Shown here in pieces: positions 43,770 through 54,899 of a DNA stretch of 64,000 nucleotides. Source of the stretch: Spiroplasma kunkelii CR2-3x (lineage in GTDB: Bacteria > Bacillota_I > Bacilli_A > Mycoplasmatales > Mycoplasmataceae); assembly GCF_001274875.1 (NCBI RefSeq), contig NZ_CP010899.1:1302001-1366000 (forward strand). Reading direction: 5' to 3'. The stretch's first letter is position 1, and every line of letters begins with the position of its first letter. The notes below the pieces were generated by a model. It was not told where the DNA came from, did not search any database, and saw nothing but the letters and a program-made list of their open reading frames with translations. Position numbers and translations under genes: made by a program.

Positions 43770-44100
43770 TCAAAAGATAAATTTGGATTTAATACCCAGT
43801 TCTTTTATACATATATTGAAGCAGAGCTTACTGCTAAAAATATATTTTATAGTGAAAAAACTATTATTAATTTAGAAAAAATTGAATGGCAAGGAGAATA
43901 AATAATATGAAAGAAATTAGAAAATTAAAATTATCAGAATTTCAAAAAGAAATTATTAATAAATTAGATGATGCTAGTATCAACTGCTTTAACTGCTTTT
44001 AAAACTTTTGCATTTAACAATTACTTTAAGTGGTACAAATTGATTAACTGAAGAAAGAACAAGAATGCAAATTACAGTTCCTGCTGCAACTAGAAAATAA
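43770..44100 (+). pseudogene. Mosaic of phage gene pieces, partly inverted
   Basis: Four pieces are joined. 43770-43900: the end of a phage frame (YTYIEAELTAKNIF to WQGE). 43908-43975: the start MKEIRKLKLSEFQKEI. 43979-44017: the reverse complement of 60524-60562, 38 of 39 bases. 44025-44100: a copy of the final 25 codons of the 60403-61059 frame (LSGTNWLTEE to TVPAAT). So a second copy of the capsid-type gene once stood here and was rearranged. Confidence 0.65.
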
Positions 44101-44128
44101 AAAGGATTTATTTCCTTTTTATTTTATT
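44097..44128 (+). terminator. Terminator after the phage fragment
   Basis: AAAAAGGA and TCCTTTTT pair around a short loop, then a T-rich run. Confidence 0.6.
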
Positions 44129-44730
44129 TTTTGTTGTGTTTATTGGGTTTTTAGTTATATTAAATCCTTTTTTAATTTCATTATAAAAATTAATTGTTTT
44201 TGATTTTAATATTATTTTAGTATGTAATTTTTGATAACCTAATTTTAAATTAGTAGCATATTATCGTTGTTGAATTAATAAATTTTTATTATCAATAAAT
44301 TGCTTGTTTTTATTTAACTTAGCATCTTTTGTTTGATAAAAATTATTACTATAACGATTTATTTCTTTATTTAATTCTAATAAGTTTTTATTAATACGGC
44401 TTGATCTTAATTTAACATCACCGCCACCTTTATTTTGTTGTGTATATATTTGTCAATTAACATATTATCTTAATTCACTGCGTAATAATACATGTAATCA
44501 CATATTTCAAAATACTGATCCTGCTCCATTTCCATTTTTACCTATTGCTGATTTCATTGCTTATCAAACTTGAATATGTACTTTTGGATAATTATATGGT
44601 CTATATCATCTTTTTTGTTTATCATTATCTGATTGAATTAAAATAGTTAAATTACCTATTAATTTTTGTTTATTAGTTATTTGAAAAAATCTTTTTTTAC
44701 ATCAACTACTAGATAATATAGTTCAATTAT
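44108..44730 (-). pseudogene. Unknown protein, one frame with several TAA
   Basis: About 205 codons stay in one frame on the minus strand but meet TAA three times (in W-stop-AMKSAIG, LR-stop-YVNW and QQR-stop-YATN). Features include SDNDKQKRWYRPYNYPKVH, a small GKNGNGAGS loop and a Lys/Asn-rich end. The damage pattern is the same as in the neighbouring glycosidase. Function unknown. Confidence 0.4.
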
Positions 44731-44739
44731 TTTCTGTTG

Positions 44740-44950
44740 GTGTTTTAGATTAGCATTCATATCATGCGCCAACATGTTAATAACATATGAAAAGTTTCAC
44801 CCAATGGTTTTTTAACTTTAATTACCAGAATTAACTTTAAAATTCGTGATGCTTCACTATACCGTGAAACATACACTTATTGATTAAATTTGCTATGATT
44901 ATCATCATATTCTTTTCGTAAAACAATTATACGCTCTTAATATATAATTT
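44740..44950 (-). pseudogene. Short degenerate coding remnant
   Basis: YVSRYSEASRILKLILVIKV and about 30 more codons are readable on the minus strand, with stops on both sides. No family recognised. Confidence 0.3.
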
Positions 44951-44965
44951 TCATTTTTTAAATTC

Positions 44966-46372
44966 TTAAATTACTTCTGTTTCATATTCAAATATTGCTG
45001 TTTTAGCAGTTTCATCAATAAAATTAGCTAATTTTTTTAAAATCTTTTTACCGTCTATTAACTAAATCTAATTGAACAAATCCATAACGATTTTTATACG
45101 CATTCATTCATGATCAATTATCAATATAAGTTCAAGAATGATAGCCAAAACAATTAGAACCTTATTTAATTGCTTGATGAACTCAAACTAAATGTTTTTT
45201 AGTAAAATCAATGCGATATTGATCATTAATAATACCATATTCTAAAAAACGCTCTTCATTCTCAACTCCCATTCCGTTTTATGAAATATAAACTGGAATG
45301 TTATTATAATTTTTTTTTAAATTCATTAATGTGATATAAATTTCCTTAGGAAAATTTTTCATCCTCAGTATGGATTAATACGACGCCATGGAATTTCATA
45401 AGATTGGTAAAAATAATGTGGTGTAATTGCTCCATTAGTAAAATCTGGAATAAAATCAACGCCTTTTACTCGAGCTGGTTAATAAAAATTAACTCCTAAA
45501 AAATCAATTTTTAAGTTCTCATCTTGAATTAATTCTTAATCTCCATCAGCAATTTGTCACATAAAGTTATATTTTTAGCAACTTCTTTTAATTCTTGTGG
45601 ATAAACATTTTTAACCATTTAATCTAAAAAACAATTAATTGTAAACAAATCATGTAATTTTGCTGCTTATAAATCAGCTTTATTTTTACTACGAGGAATT
45701 GATGGTGAAATGATTAAAATGCACCCAATTTCTCCTTTTAATTTTAATTGTAGGAATACTTTAAATGCTTTTAAATGAGCAATTAAAGTATTCCATTGGG
45801 CTTGCATACCATGTTGCATATTAACTTTATTTGGAAAAGATTAATCATATCAATAACTACCTTAAATTACAACAATTGGTTCATTAAAAGTGGTAAATAT
45901 TTAAACTCGATCACCAAATAATTCAAAACAAGTTTTTGCATAAAAAACAAAAGCATCAACGACTTCTCGTGAAAGCCAACCACCTTTTTGTTGTGCTCAA
46001 TATGAGCATATCAAAATCAAATAAATTAATAATTGGTTTAATATTATTTTTTAACATTTCATTAATTACATTATTGTAAAATTCAATTCCTTTTGGATTA
46101 ACTGTTTTTCCATCATGAATTAATCTAGTTCATTGAATTAATGTTCGTAATGAATTAAAATTTAACTCCCTTACAATTTTAATATCTTCTTGATAACGAT
46201 GGTAAAAATCATTCAAACAAGGTTGTTAATTAAAAAAACGGTATTTTTCTAACTTAAATCAATGATCTCAATTTGATGCAGATTTTCCATCTTCCAAAGA
46301 TGCCCCTTCTGTTTGCGGTCCAGAAAAAGTACTACCTCATAAAAAATTTTTTTTAAAATTATACTGTCTCAT
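44966..46372 (-). pseudogene. bglA: GH1 6-phospho-beta-glucosidase, heavily decayed
   Basis: The start FLWGSTFSGPQTEGA, the NSLRTLIQWTRLI and TTFNEP motifs (acid/base Glu), and the C-terminal IDNWSWMNAYKNRYGFVQL identify a glycoside hydrolase family 1 phospho-glycosidase for imported plant beta-glucosides. The frame has about ten in-frame TAA codons and at least two frameshifts (near 46020 and 45360). The nucleophile itself is gone: the ENG motif reads stop-N-G. Most stops stand where CAA (Gln) would fit. Confidence 0.88.
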
Positions 46373-46435
46373 TAGAAATCTTCTCTTTAAAACACTTTTA
46401 TTATATCTATTGTTTAGAGAATAAACAATAAAACA

Positions 46436-46978
46436 TTATTTAAGTAATTTAGATTTTAATACTAAATATTGTTTCCATAATGTTTCTACACGACTATGTT
46501 CAAAAATAAAAAGTTTATTTTTAATTAAATGCTTTAAATTATAAATTTCTGTTCAAATTGCATTAACAATATCACGACTATATTTTCAAGCAATGCGATT
46601 TCGATTAAACTCTTTTAAATCTAAAATTTTATAACTACCATTGGCAAAAACTTTAATGTCTAAATCATAATCAATATACTTAATTGTTTTTTGATCCATA
46701 ATAAAGGGTGATGCAATATTACAATAATAATTTATCCCGGTATCTTTAAGCATACAAATAATATTACTTCAATTTTTCCGATTAAAAATCCAGATTGCTG
46801 GTTCATTTGTTTTTCATTTTCTCCCATTCAATTCTGTAACAGTAACATTTTCATTTACTAAAACAATATATTCTTCTTCTAGTAATAAAAGAACTGCTGA
46901 TTTTCAACTACGGTAAACTGAACCATTATGTTTATAAGCATGTACTAAGACAGTATCTCCAACTTGTAACGAGTCCAT
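46436..46978 (-). CDS. UPF0374/DUF402 family protein
   Basis: 180 residues. The family pattern is clear: VLVHAYKHNGSVYRSW near the N-terminus, LNGRKWKTNEPAIWIF, then YYCNIASPF and IDYDLDIKVFANGSYKILD, which carries the metal-binding acidic residues. Relatives hydrolyse nucleoside tri- or diphosphates with metal ions. Six UGA-Trp codons hide it under the standard code. GGGAGG lies upstream. Confidence 0.9.
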
Positions 46979-47281
46979 AATGTTACCTCCCATAATTTAC
47001 TTTTTTAAAATTACAGCAAAAAAACAACTAAAAATAATACAATAAAAAATTGTGTAAAATTATTAAATTTAAATTGCCATAATATTTAATTTTATTTTGA
47101 TATTAATTACTTTAAAATAAAATTCTATTTTAAATACGTCAACATTTTCATTATATCAGTTGTATTTATTAAGTAAATAGACAGACTTTAACTAATTAAA
47201 AATTTTTTTTATTGGAAATAAATTATTTTGGAAATTATAAATTTATATATTGCTTTTTACAAGATCTTATAGTTAAGTAAA
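46979..47281. other. A+T-rich intergenic stretch
   Basis: I see no gene here, only scattered short frames and poly-A/T runs between tRNA-His and the UPF0374 gene. Confidence 0.5.
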
Positions 47282-47322
47282 AATCTCCCCTATTTGTTTG
47301 ATAATTTTAATAGGGGAGATAT
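47281..47322 (-). terminator. Strong hairpin, terminator-like on the minus strand
   Basis: A perfect 12-base stem (ATCTCCCCTATT at 47283-47294 with AATAGGGGAGAT at 47309-47320), followed on the minus strand by TTTTTAC. Confidence 0.7.
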
Positions 47323-47352
47323 TATGTTGGATTTGATATTTTTTCTTTTTAA

Positions 47353-47380
47353 AAATAAAAAACTACTTTTGTAGTTAAAA
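47353..47380 (-). terminator. Terminator of tRNA-His
   Basis: AACTAC and GTAGTT pair around four bases and lead into a T run on the minus strand, directly after the tRNA. Confidence 0.75.
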
Positions 47381-47381
47381 A

Positions 47382-47458
47382 TGGGGCGGCTGATGGGACT
47401 TGAACCCACGAATGCCGGAGCCACAATCCGGAGCGTTAACCTCTTCGCCACAACCGCC
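47382..47458 (-). tRNA. tRNA-His (anticodon GTG)
   Basis: All four arms fold: the acceptor stem ends in encoded CCA, the T arm has GGTTCAAGTCC, and the anticodon loop is ATTGTGGC with GTG at plus 47422-47424. The extra G at -1 opposite C73, the identity element of histidine tRNAs, is encoded. A TTTACT...TATAAT promoter with a 16-17 base spacer lies 27 bases upstream on the minus strand. Confidence 0.96.
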
Positions 47459-47688
47459 ATATCTTATTATATAAATAACTTTATTTATTATAACTTAAAA
47501 CAAAAAAAAGTAAATAGAATTATTTCTACATCTTAAAAACATATTTTTTATAAAATTAAAATAAATAAGATATTATTTAAAAAAGGATTATTATGTTAAT
47601 AAATCTTATTATTAATTTTATATTATATAATATATTAGGTACAACTATGTAGTACCCAGGGGAGTAAAAATAGAAAAAGAATAACAAA
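47459..47688. other. Intergenic stretch with the tRNA promoter
   Basis: Holds the tRNA-His promoter near its left end. A frame of 19 codons from ATG 47594 after AAGGATT is too short to support. Confidence 0.4.
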
Positions 47689-48307
47689 ATGTATATAATT
47701 AAGAAAAATAAAATTTTAATTAAAAAATTAATAATTCGTAATGTTAAATTTCTTTGTTTTGCTAGTTACGTTCAAACTGAAACAGATGTTATTAACTTCT
47801 TAAAAAAAGTATAAAGATAAAAAAGCAAAACATAATGTATATGCATATGTCATTGGGAATCGTCGTGAAAATATTTACAAAACCAATAATGGTGAAATAC
47901 GACATATTTCAGGAAAAACTATCTTAAAAAATATTCTTGAAAAAAATATAAAAAATATTATAACAAATATTATTGTTCTAGTTCTTCGGTATTTTAATTT
48001 AATTTACATTTTACCCAAAGATTGAATTAAAAATGGATATACAGCCATTACGCGTATTATTTTAAATTCTTCTCAGTTAGAAAAAATTAATAAACAAATT
48101 AAAATTGGAATTTTATTACGCCCATTAAATGAAGTATTTTTACGAGAACTTTTAGACAAAAATAAAATTAATATTATATCTAGGTTAATTTATCATGGTG
48201 ACTTAATTTTTACTATAATTATTGATCGTAACGACAGTGAACTAATTGAACTAGATAATTTAATTATTAAAGGAAAAAATTATAGTTATAAAATTTTAAA
48301 AAATTAA
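47689..48307 (+). pseudogene. YigZ/IMPACT-family protein, frameshifted
   Basis: The YigZ pattern is visible: KAKHNVYAYVIGN, the SGKTILKNILEKN segment, NIIVLVLRYFNLI and a C-terminal ferredoxin-like part. An A7 run near 47805 shifts the frame; six A would join FLKK to YKDKKAKHN. The normally conserved Gly-rich glutamate regions are also eroded (YFNLIYILPKDW in place of YFGGIKLGAGGL), so it is an old loss. The only other plus-strand chromosomal-type gene here. Confidence 0.75.
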
Positions 48308-48341
48308 AAAATCTTATTAATTTTTAATTAATAAGATTTTT
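48306..48341. terminator. Bidirectional terminator
   Basis: A 15-base stem (AAATCTTATTAATT and its complement) around three bases with A and T flanks, separating the YigZ remnant from the E2-like gene. Confidence 0.8.
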
Positions 48342-51311
48342 TTATGACAACGTAATTAATTCTGGTGATTCTAAAATTTCTTTTAATCGTGTCAAGAAAA
48401 TACCTGCTTCTGCAGCATCAATAATTCGTTGATCAATTGTTAAAGCAAGATTCATTATTGAACGAATTACTAGTTTATCCCCTTTTATAACAATTGGTTT
48501 ACGAACAATACGCCCAACACCAATTACTGCTGAATTAGGATAAAAAATTGTTGGTGTTGCATTAACTGCTCCAACCATTCCATAGTTGGCAATAGTAATA
48601 GTACTTCCTTTTAATTCATAATCATATAATTCACCTTGACGTAAACGTTCAATTGTTTCTTGAATGTTAATTGCAATTTGTTTTAAACTCATTCGCTCAG
48701 CAAATTTAATAACTGGAATAACTAATCCCTCACTAGTTTCTGTTGCTAACCCAATGTGTTGTGAATTTTTAATTACAATTTGATTTGTTTTTGAATCATA
48801 ATATGAATTTAATTTTGGATATTCACTTAAAGATAACGAAACTGCTTTTACTAAAAAACTCATTGTCGAAAATTTAATACCATGCTCAGCATTTGCATTT
48901 TTTAATTTTTGTTGTTGATTAATAATTGCTGACATATCAATTTCAGTATTAATTGTTAATGGTGGTACATGTGCTTGAGACATAATCATTGATTGAATCG
49001 CAGGATATCTTGTTGATTTAATTTCTTCTCTTGTTTCTAATCCCTGTGGTTCAACTTGATTATTAGTATTAATAATATTTAAATTGTTATTTAATGGTTG
49101 TACCAAGTTTCCATAACTATTAGGAATTGTAGTTTCTGTGGAATTAAATTTTTTAACTTGTAAATTATGTGTTTCACAATTATGTTCAGTTTTTAATTCA
49201 GGCCCTTGTTTATTATTAAATTTAAATTCTTTTAACATATCTTTTAAAACAGGAACTGACTCATTCATTGTTTTTAACATTTGTTGCATTAACATATATT
49301 GCATCATTTTTTCAATGTTTGTTCCATCTGTATTATTATTATTATTATTATTATTTACTTTACGTAAACTTTGAATTTCTCGTAATAATTCATTTTGACG
49401 ATTATTTTGTTCTTGATTAGATAAGCGTTCTTTTAAAATTGCCAATTCAATCATTACATTATTGTCAATTGTACCTTTTAAACTACAGTTACTTTCATCA
49501 CTGTTTTCAAATTGAGTTAATTGCTTAGATGATTGTTGTTTTTCATATGATAAAGATGGTTTAACTATATCATCATTTGTTTTTTTCTGCTGCGAATTAT
49601 TATAATAGTATTCATTATCTAATATTTTATATTGTGATTCAACTTCCTCAAAAGAAGGACGCTGATAATTACTAATTCCTCCTAAAACAGAATCAACTTC
49701 AACATTTCCTTTTGCAATTTGTTCCATTCTTTTCTTAATTAACTCTCGTTGATTTCTTGTTTTTAAAATTTTTTCTCGTTGCTGATTATCATTTAATTTT
49801 TTATATAAACGATCACGATAAGATTTTAATGGAGAAAAATGTCCTTGTTTTTTTTCTTTCGCTTCATTTGAATCATTTGGATCAATTGTGTAAACATCAG
49901 CAGAAATATAAGCTTCATCAGATATTTTTTTGTCATTTGTTTTAAAAGTATTAACATTGTCATTATAACTAGAAGCAGAACTACTATGCCCAGTTTGTAC
50001 TTCTGATGATACATTTCTTTTAATTAAATCATTCATTCTTCCTTGGACAATATTACGTAAAATTTTAGGACGTCCATCTTCATCTAAAAAATCCATTGAA
50101 TTTTTTGAATTATCAATTTCTAATGATAAATCATGAAAATCATTATTATTATGTAATTGCTCACGACGTTGATTTACAAGATTACGAAAACTAGTATTTT
50201 CATTTTGACCACCAAAAAATGCTGCTGCATTAATTGGTACTTCATCTTGATGCTTTGTTGTATTAACTAAATATTTTGCATATTCTTTTGCTTGATTTTC
50301 TTCTGTTATTTTTTTTTGTCCAATTGTAATAGCATTCGTTATAATATTTTGGTTGGGAATAGAAGACGTTTGATTCAAACTATTTGTTTGTGATTCAAAG
50401 TTACCATCTTTAAACATATTACTATTCAAATCAGGAATATTAACCATTGTTGTCTTAGCCTCACTTTTTATTTCTTTATTCATTGGGTTTTTAATTGTAT
50501 CAATTGAAGGAATTTTTTCTCGATTATTAATAATATCATTATCATTAATTTTTAAATTTTTAAATGATAATCTTCGTGTTTTCTTAGGACCAAAAGATAA
50601 TGCTGTTTCATCCCATCGTTTCTGTTCTTCTTGTGTTATTTTAGTGGGTTGTTCAAAAAGTTGTTTTTGTGATGATGAATTGTTTTGTTGCTGAAAATTA
50701 ATAGATTGATTTTGTTCAATATTTGTTGAAAAATAAGAACTATTATTAATAGTATTCTCTTTAGAAAAGGGAGTTCCACCATTTTTGTTAAAATTTTGTG
50801 ATAATATCGAAGTATCAAATGGCTGTTGTTCATTAATTAATATAGTTCTTGAATTAATTATGTTTTCATTATTGTAAACTTGTTGCTGATTAAATAAAGG
50901 TGGCGTAAAAGTTGGATGTAAAGTATTTTCGTTCCCAATACTAATTCCTGAATAATCATCTTCTTCAACATCATTTCATTTTGTTCCAAATTGACCATTT
51001 TTTGTTGTCGAAAATTTTACCCCTTTTTTATTTAAACGAGTAAATTCGTTATCTTCAAGACGTTTAAAATAATACTTTTCAATTTCATCTTCAGTTGTTA
51101 GCAAATTAGCAATAACAGCATTGGGTTTAATTTTAGCGCCTTCTTTAATTGACTTAACAATAATTCCATCCATTGGGGCTGTAATAATAGATTCACCATT
51201 TTCAGTTTCAATTAAAGCAATTTTATCACCTAATTTAACTTCTTCATTCTGATATAAGAATTTTTTTAAAATTCCTTTTTTTTCTAACGTTAATACTCTA
51301 ATTTTTTTCAT
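48342..51311 (-). CDS. E2-like (dihydrolipoyl acyltransferase-type) protein lacking catalytic residues, 989 aa
   Basis: A single frame with one UGA-Trp. Residues 1-72 are a biotinyl/lipoyl-type domain, but the lysine of the ETDKA motif is replaced (IETENGES; Asn-38). Residues about 80-740 are a low-complexity, Asn/Gln/Ser-rich, charged region with short coiled coils (REQLHNNNDF, MEQIAKGNVEV) and six Asn in a row near residue 660. Residues about 755-989 follow the E2 acyltransferase fold (VPPLTINTEIDMSAI, ITIANYGMVGAVNATP, AVIGVGRI). The active-site DHRxxDG is DQRIIDAA (Gln-961). Normal E2 is about 400-550 residues. No pdhA, pdhB or pdhD lies nearby. It is probably a structural or regulatory relic of E2, not an enzyme; role unknown. 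Confidence 0.85.
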
Positions 51312-51477
51312 TGTTTATGTTTACCCCGTTCAAAAAAACTTAATATGTTTTATTAAATTTAGTTTAGCCATTTTCATACCCATTTTATTACAAAGTAATT
51401 ATATCATACATTCACTGTTTTTTAGTATTAAAATAAAAAATAATATTATACACAAAAAATAAAAAAATGCAAAATTT

Positions 51478-53154
51478 TTACATTTCTTTCGCATTTCTTT
51501 TTATAATTTTTACTTTATTATCAAATTCTGTGATATGCTTAGTTTCTGTTAAATTTTTTACCCATTTTTTTCGTTTTAAAATAATCAATGCTCAAATTGC
51601 TTTTAAACTGTCAACTGATTGCATAATTAATACAATATAAATAATATCTAAATTTGAAGTAAAAATTAAAATTGCTAATAATGGTACTGGCACTAATCAT
51701 GTGAATAAAGCATCTAAAACAAAGGCATTCATCACAGCACCACCTGTTCTAATAATGGCATAACTTGTTGCAGCAATCATTAAACAAGGATATCATAATC
51801 CATAAGCAAAAAGCATTCAATGTGCAATTTTAAGTGTTTCTGTCGTATTATTTAAAAACAATGAATCTGGTAAAAATCATCCTCCGGCAACTAAAATTAA
51901 TCCCGCAATAATTCCAACTAGAAAAGACAAAATAACTAAATGTTTACCATTATATTCTGCCTCTTCTAAATTATTAGCCCCTAACCGGCTGCCAACTAAA
52001 ACTGAAGTTCCCGCAGCAAATCCATGATACAGCGGCGTATATAAAGCAGCAATAATTGTTGAAAAAATCGCATTTGCTGTTAAAGCATCTAAACTATAAT
52101 ATGCTCGTAATTTAACTTGTATTACCATTCCGACTGATCAAAAAATTTCATTTAAAACAATTGGTCAAGATTTTTGAAACGCTCGTTTTATAACATAACC
52201 ATCAAAGTATCATAAATTTCTAGGAATAAATTTATACCGTTTATATGAAAATAAAACTATTATAAAAAAAAGTTGCAAAATACGTGAAACTAACGTAGCA
52301 ATCGCGGCTCCTTGTACACCAATTCCATTAAAATTTGCAATAAAATTTGGTTCAATTAAAAATGGATTCATAAAACAATTTGTACTTAAAGCAATAACTG
52401 AAATTCATACTGCCAAACCTGTTCGGCCAGTTTCACGTAAAGTCGTAATAAAAGCAATGTTAATTGCTAACAATGGATATGATAAAGCAACTATTTTAAA
52501 ATACTCTGCTCCTTCTAATGTTGAAATTGACGCTGCTCTATATTCAAAATATTTAAACCACTGAATTGCTAAATCTTTATCCTCAGGTTTTAATTGTGCA
52601 ACTATCTCAGGGCGAGGAACATATTTTGGTGTTGTAATAAAACTAATCATTTCATAACCACAAACCTGAGATAAAATTAATACAATAAGGCAAATGATTA
52701 AACAAACATAAATTTTTAATAATGTTACTTGTTGTAATTCTTTATATTTTTCAGCACCATAATATTGTGAATTAAAAACTCCAAAGCCATAACAAACTCC
52801 GCTTAGAATTGCAAACATAATAAAATAAAGTTGGTTAGAGGCAGTAACTCCATTAATTGCTAATTGTCCTGCTGTATAATGATATCCAACATAATTTCCT
52901 AAACCCCAACTATCTCAAGCTGCTTTTACATGATAAACATTATCTGCTCCAAAAATATATTTAATCTCATTAAATAGTTCTTGATAACCATGGACATTTT
53001 TTTGAATTGAACTTGCAAAAAAATTATCAACTAAGTCTGTTGATTCCATAATAATTTCTTGTAATGTTGCTAATAAAATTAATACTAATGCAGTCGCATA
53101 TCATTTTTTTGAGGCAAAAAATTTCAGATGTTTTTTGTATTGTACTTTTATTAT
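51478..53154 (-). CDS. MATE-family multidrug/metabolite exporter
   Basis: 558 residues with about 12 membrane segments, in two related halves: ASNQLYFIMFAILSGVCYGF in the first, and GFAAGTSVLVGSRLGANNLEEAE in the second, both MATE features. It expels small molecules using an ion gradient; substrate unknown. It is about 100 residues longer than usual because of a first loop (about residues 35-95). No ATG, GTG or TTG suits the start; ATA at 53154 follows AGGGGGATACA and is proposed. Several UGA-Trp codons. Confidence 0.88.
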
Positions 53155-53228
53155 TGTATCCCCCTTTATATAATGAGACTAAAATATCCTGGAAATATTA
53201 TAATATAAAAAGATAAAAATTATAATTT

Positions 53229-53453
53229 TTATTTTAAGTTATCTTTATCTTGATTTTTATTCTTATTTACTGTTTTTTGCTTTTTATGTTTTTTTCTTGA
53301 CTTACCAGTTTTTTGCCATAAACTTTATAATTTTTTATTAAACTGTTGAATTGCAACTTGATCAGTTCTTCGTTTGAAAAAAAGAACTAATCCAATTATA
53401 AGCATTAAAATTATTATTGAAATTAAATAAAGCAGCTCATCATGGAAGAACAT
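53229..53453 (-). pseudogene. Small membrane protein with a nonsense codon
   Basis: From ATG 53453 ([20 protein letters not shown]) a membrane segment and a basic part are read until TAA 53325. The same frame continues with a Lys-rich tail ([13 protein letters not shown]) to TAA 53229. Either a 42-residue protein or a 74-residue one with one nonsense mutation. Confidence 0.45.
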
Positions 53454-53685
53454 CGAATAATGATTTTACTAACAAATGCATTGTCTTATCCTCCTTTTAT
53501 ATTAATATTTTCTATTATACACAAAAAATAAAAAGATTAATAATCCTTATCACTTCAAAATGAAAATTTACAATTAAAAAAGAAATTTTAGAAATGGAAC
53601 TAAAATTAAAAGAAACAAATAAACAAAGATAAAATATATCAAATATCAACTTATCAAAATTTAATTTAGAAAAGGAGATATATTT
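53454..53685. other. A+T-rich intergenic stretch
   Basis: No supportable gene; an AAAAGGAG ribosome site near 53670 serves the next frame. Confidence 0.4.
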
Positions 53686-54429
53686 TGTTTATGTATGAAA
53701 AAGAAAATAAAGTTATTGTAAAAATAACAAATATCAATATAAAACAGATATAATAAAAAATTTAACAGATGCTTTTTTAAGCAAAGCAGATATTAATTTA
53801 GAAATTAAATTTAAAACAGAATTTAGTACTTATCAACAACTACAATATTATTAAAAATATAACAACAAAATTATTGAAAAAAAATATTGAATAATATTTG
53901 TCAACAATACCAATATAATTTAAAACAACTTATTTTATTGTTTTATAATTTTGTTGCTAATATTTGAAATAAAACAAATATCAATGAAATTTTAAAGAAA
54001 ATAGAAATAAAAAATGCGATTGATGGTGATAATAATGTCTTAGGACAAACAAATAATCACCAAACTATTTTGCTAAACAAAAAGGTTTTATCTTGTGCAT
54101 TTGAAAAAAATAAATAGTGAATTACACAAGGGACAATTTACAACCAATAATTTTCTGAATATTTTAATCCATGAATTAGGACATAACTTTTATTTTTATG
54201 ATTGAGAAGAATTTAAAATTAATCATATTTTTTATTTAAAGCAATTTTTAGGACAGAAAATTAATAACTTAAATAAGTTTGTAAAACTAGACAAAGAAAA
54301 AGTGTTAAGGATATTTGCTAACAGTAATATCGATTGAGTGATGATGACGAGTTATTGGCAGAGGGATTTGCATATTGGTTATTAACAAAACAAAGTATGC
54401 AAACAAAAATATGATCATTTTGAAACTAA
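53686..54429 (+). pseudogene. Zincin-type metallopeptidase remnant (HELGH)
   Basis: Starts TTG-TTT-ATG-TAT after AAAAGGAG. Frameshifts and stops near 53750, 53852, 54085 and 54340 split it, but the zinc site ILIHELGHNF (54165-54190) and the late DDDELLAEGFAYWLL, with a plausible third ligand Glu, are intact in the pieces. HExxH with a following EGFAYWL recalls ImmA/IrrE-type or other accessory peptidases. Assignment to one family is not possible. Confidence 0.5.
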
Positions 54430-54482
54430 TACTTTACAAGTTATTTACCACAAATAAAAAATAAAAAAGAAAGGAAGTGTAA

Positions 54483-54877
54483 ATGATGTTAAATGCAATA
54501 ATTGGTATGATGAAAACAATTTCCATAATCCGCTTGTTTGGTTGTTTATAGAAGTTTCTTGGTATTAAATTGCAAAAAATGAAAAAACAAATTCAGTTAA
54601 CGAAATACAAAAAAACTTCTCAAATAATATTATATTTTAGTATATAAGTTGTTTTGTGTTATTTTTGTTAATAATTGGATTGTGAATTGGATTAATATAT
54701 CTAACTTTGAAATAAAATAAAAAAACATTCATATTTTTAATATTTGTTTTTGGAATTAGGAATTATTTAACTGGGATATATTTTTTCTTAACAAATTTAA
54801 TATATTTAATTAAAAATTACAATACGAGTAAATGATTAATTTGATTTGTTATTATGCTAATTAATTTTATATTTTAG
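54483..54877 (+). pseudogene. Decayed membrane protein
   Basis: A start MMLNAIIGMMKTISIIRLF is followed by stops; in other frames hydrophobic segments are readable (FIFLIFVFGIRNYLTGIYFF, WLIWFVIMLINFIF). Probably a two- to four-segment membrane protein linked to the peptidase remnant just upstream. Confidence 0.4.
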
Positions 54878-54899
54878 TAATACAGAAAGGATTTAAAAA

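Noticed and set aside
44966-46372. Glycosidase read through with TAA as a sense codon
   Set aside because: TAA ends many intact genes here, frameshifts are also present, and the nucleophile position is itself a stop.
47594-47653. Short plus-strand frame with an AAGGATT site
   Set aside because: Only 19 codons with no similarity or context; not supportable.
49138-50014. Frames on both strands within the E2-like gene
   Set aside because: They are reversed or shifted readings of the low-complexity Asn/Gln-rich middle.
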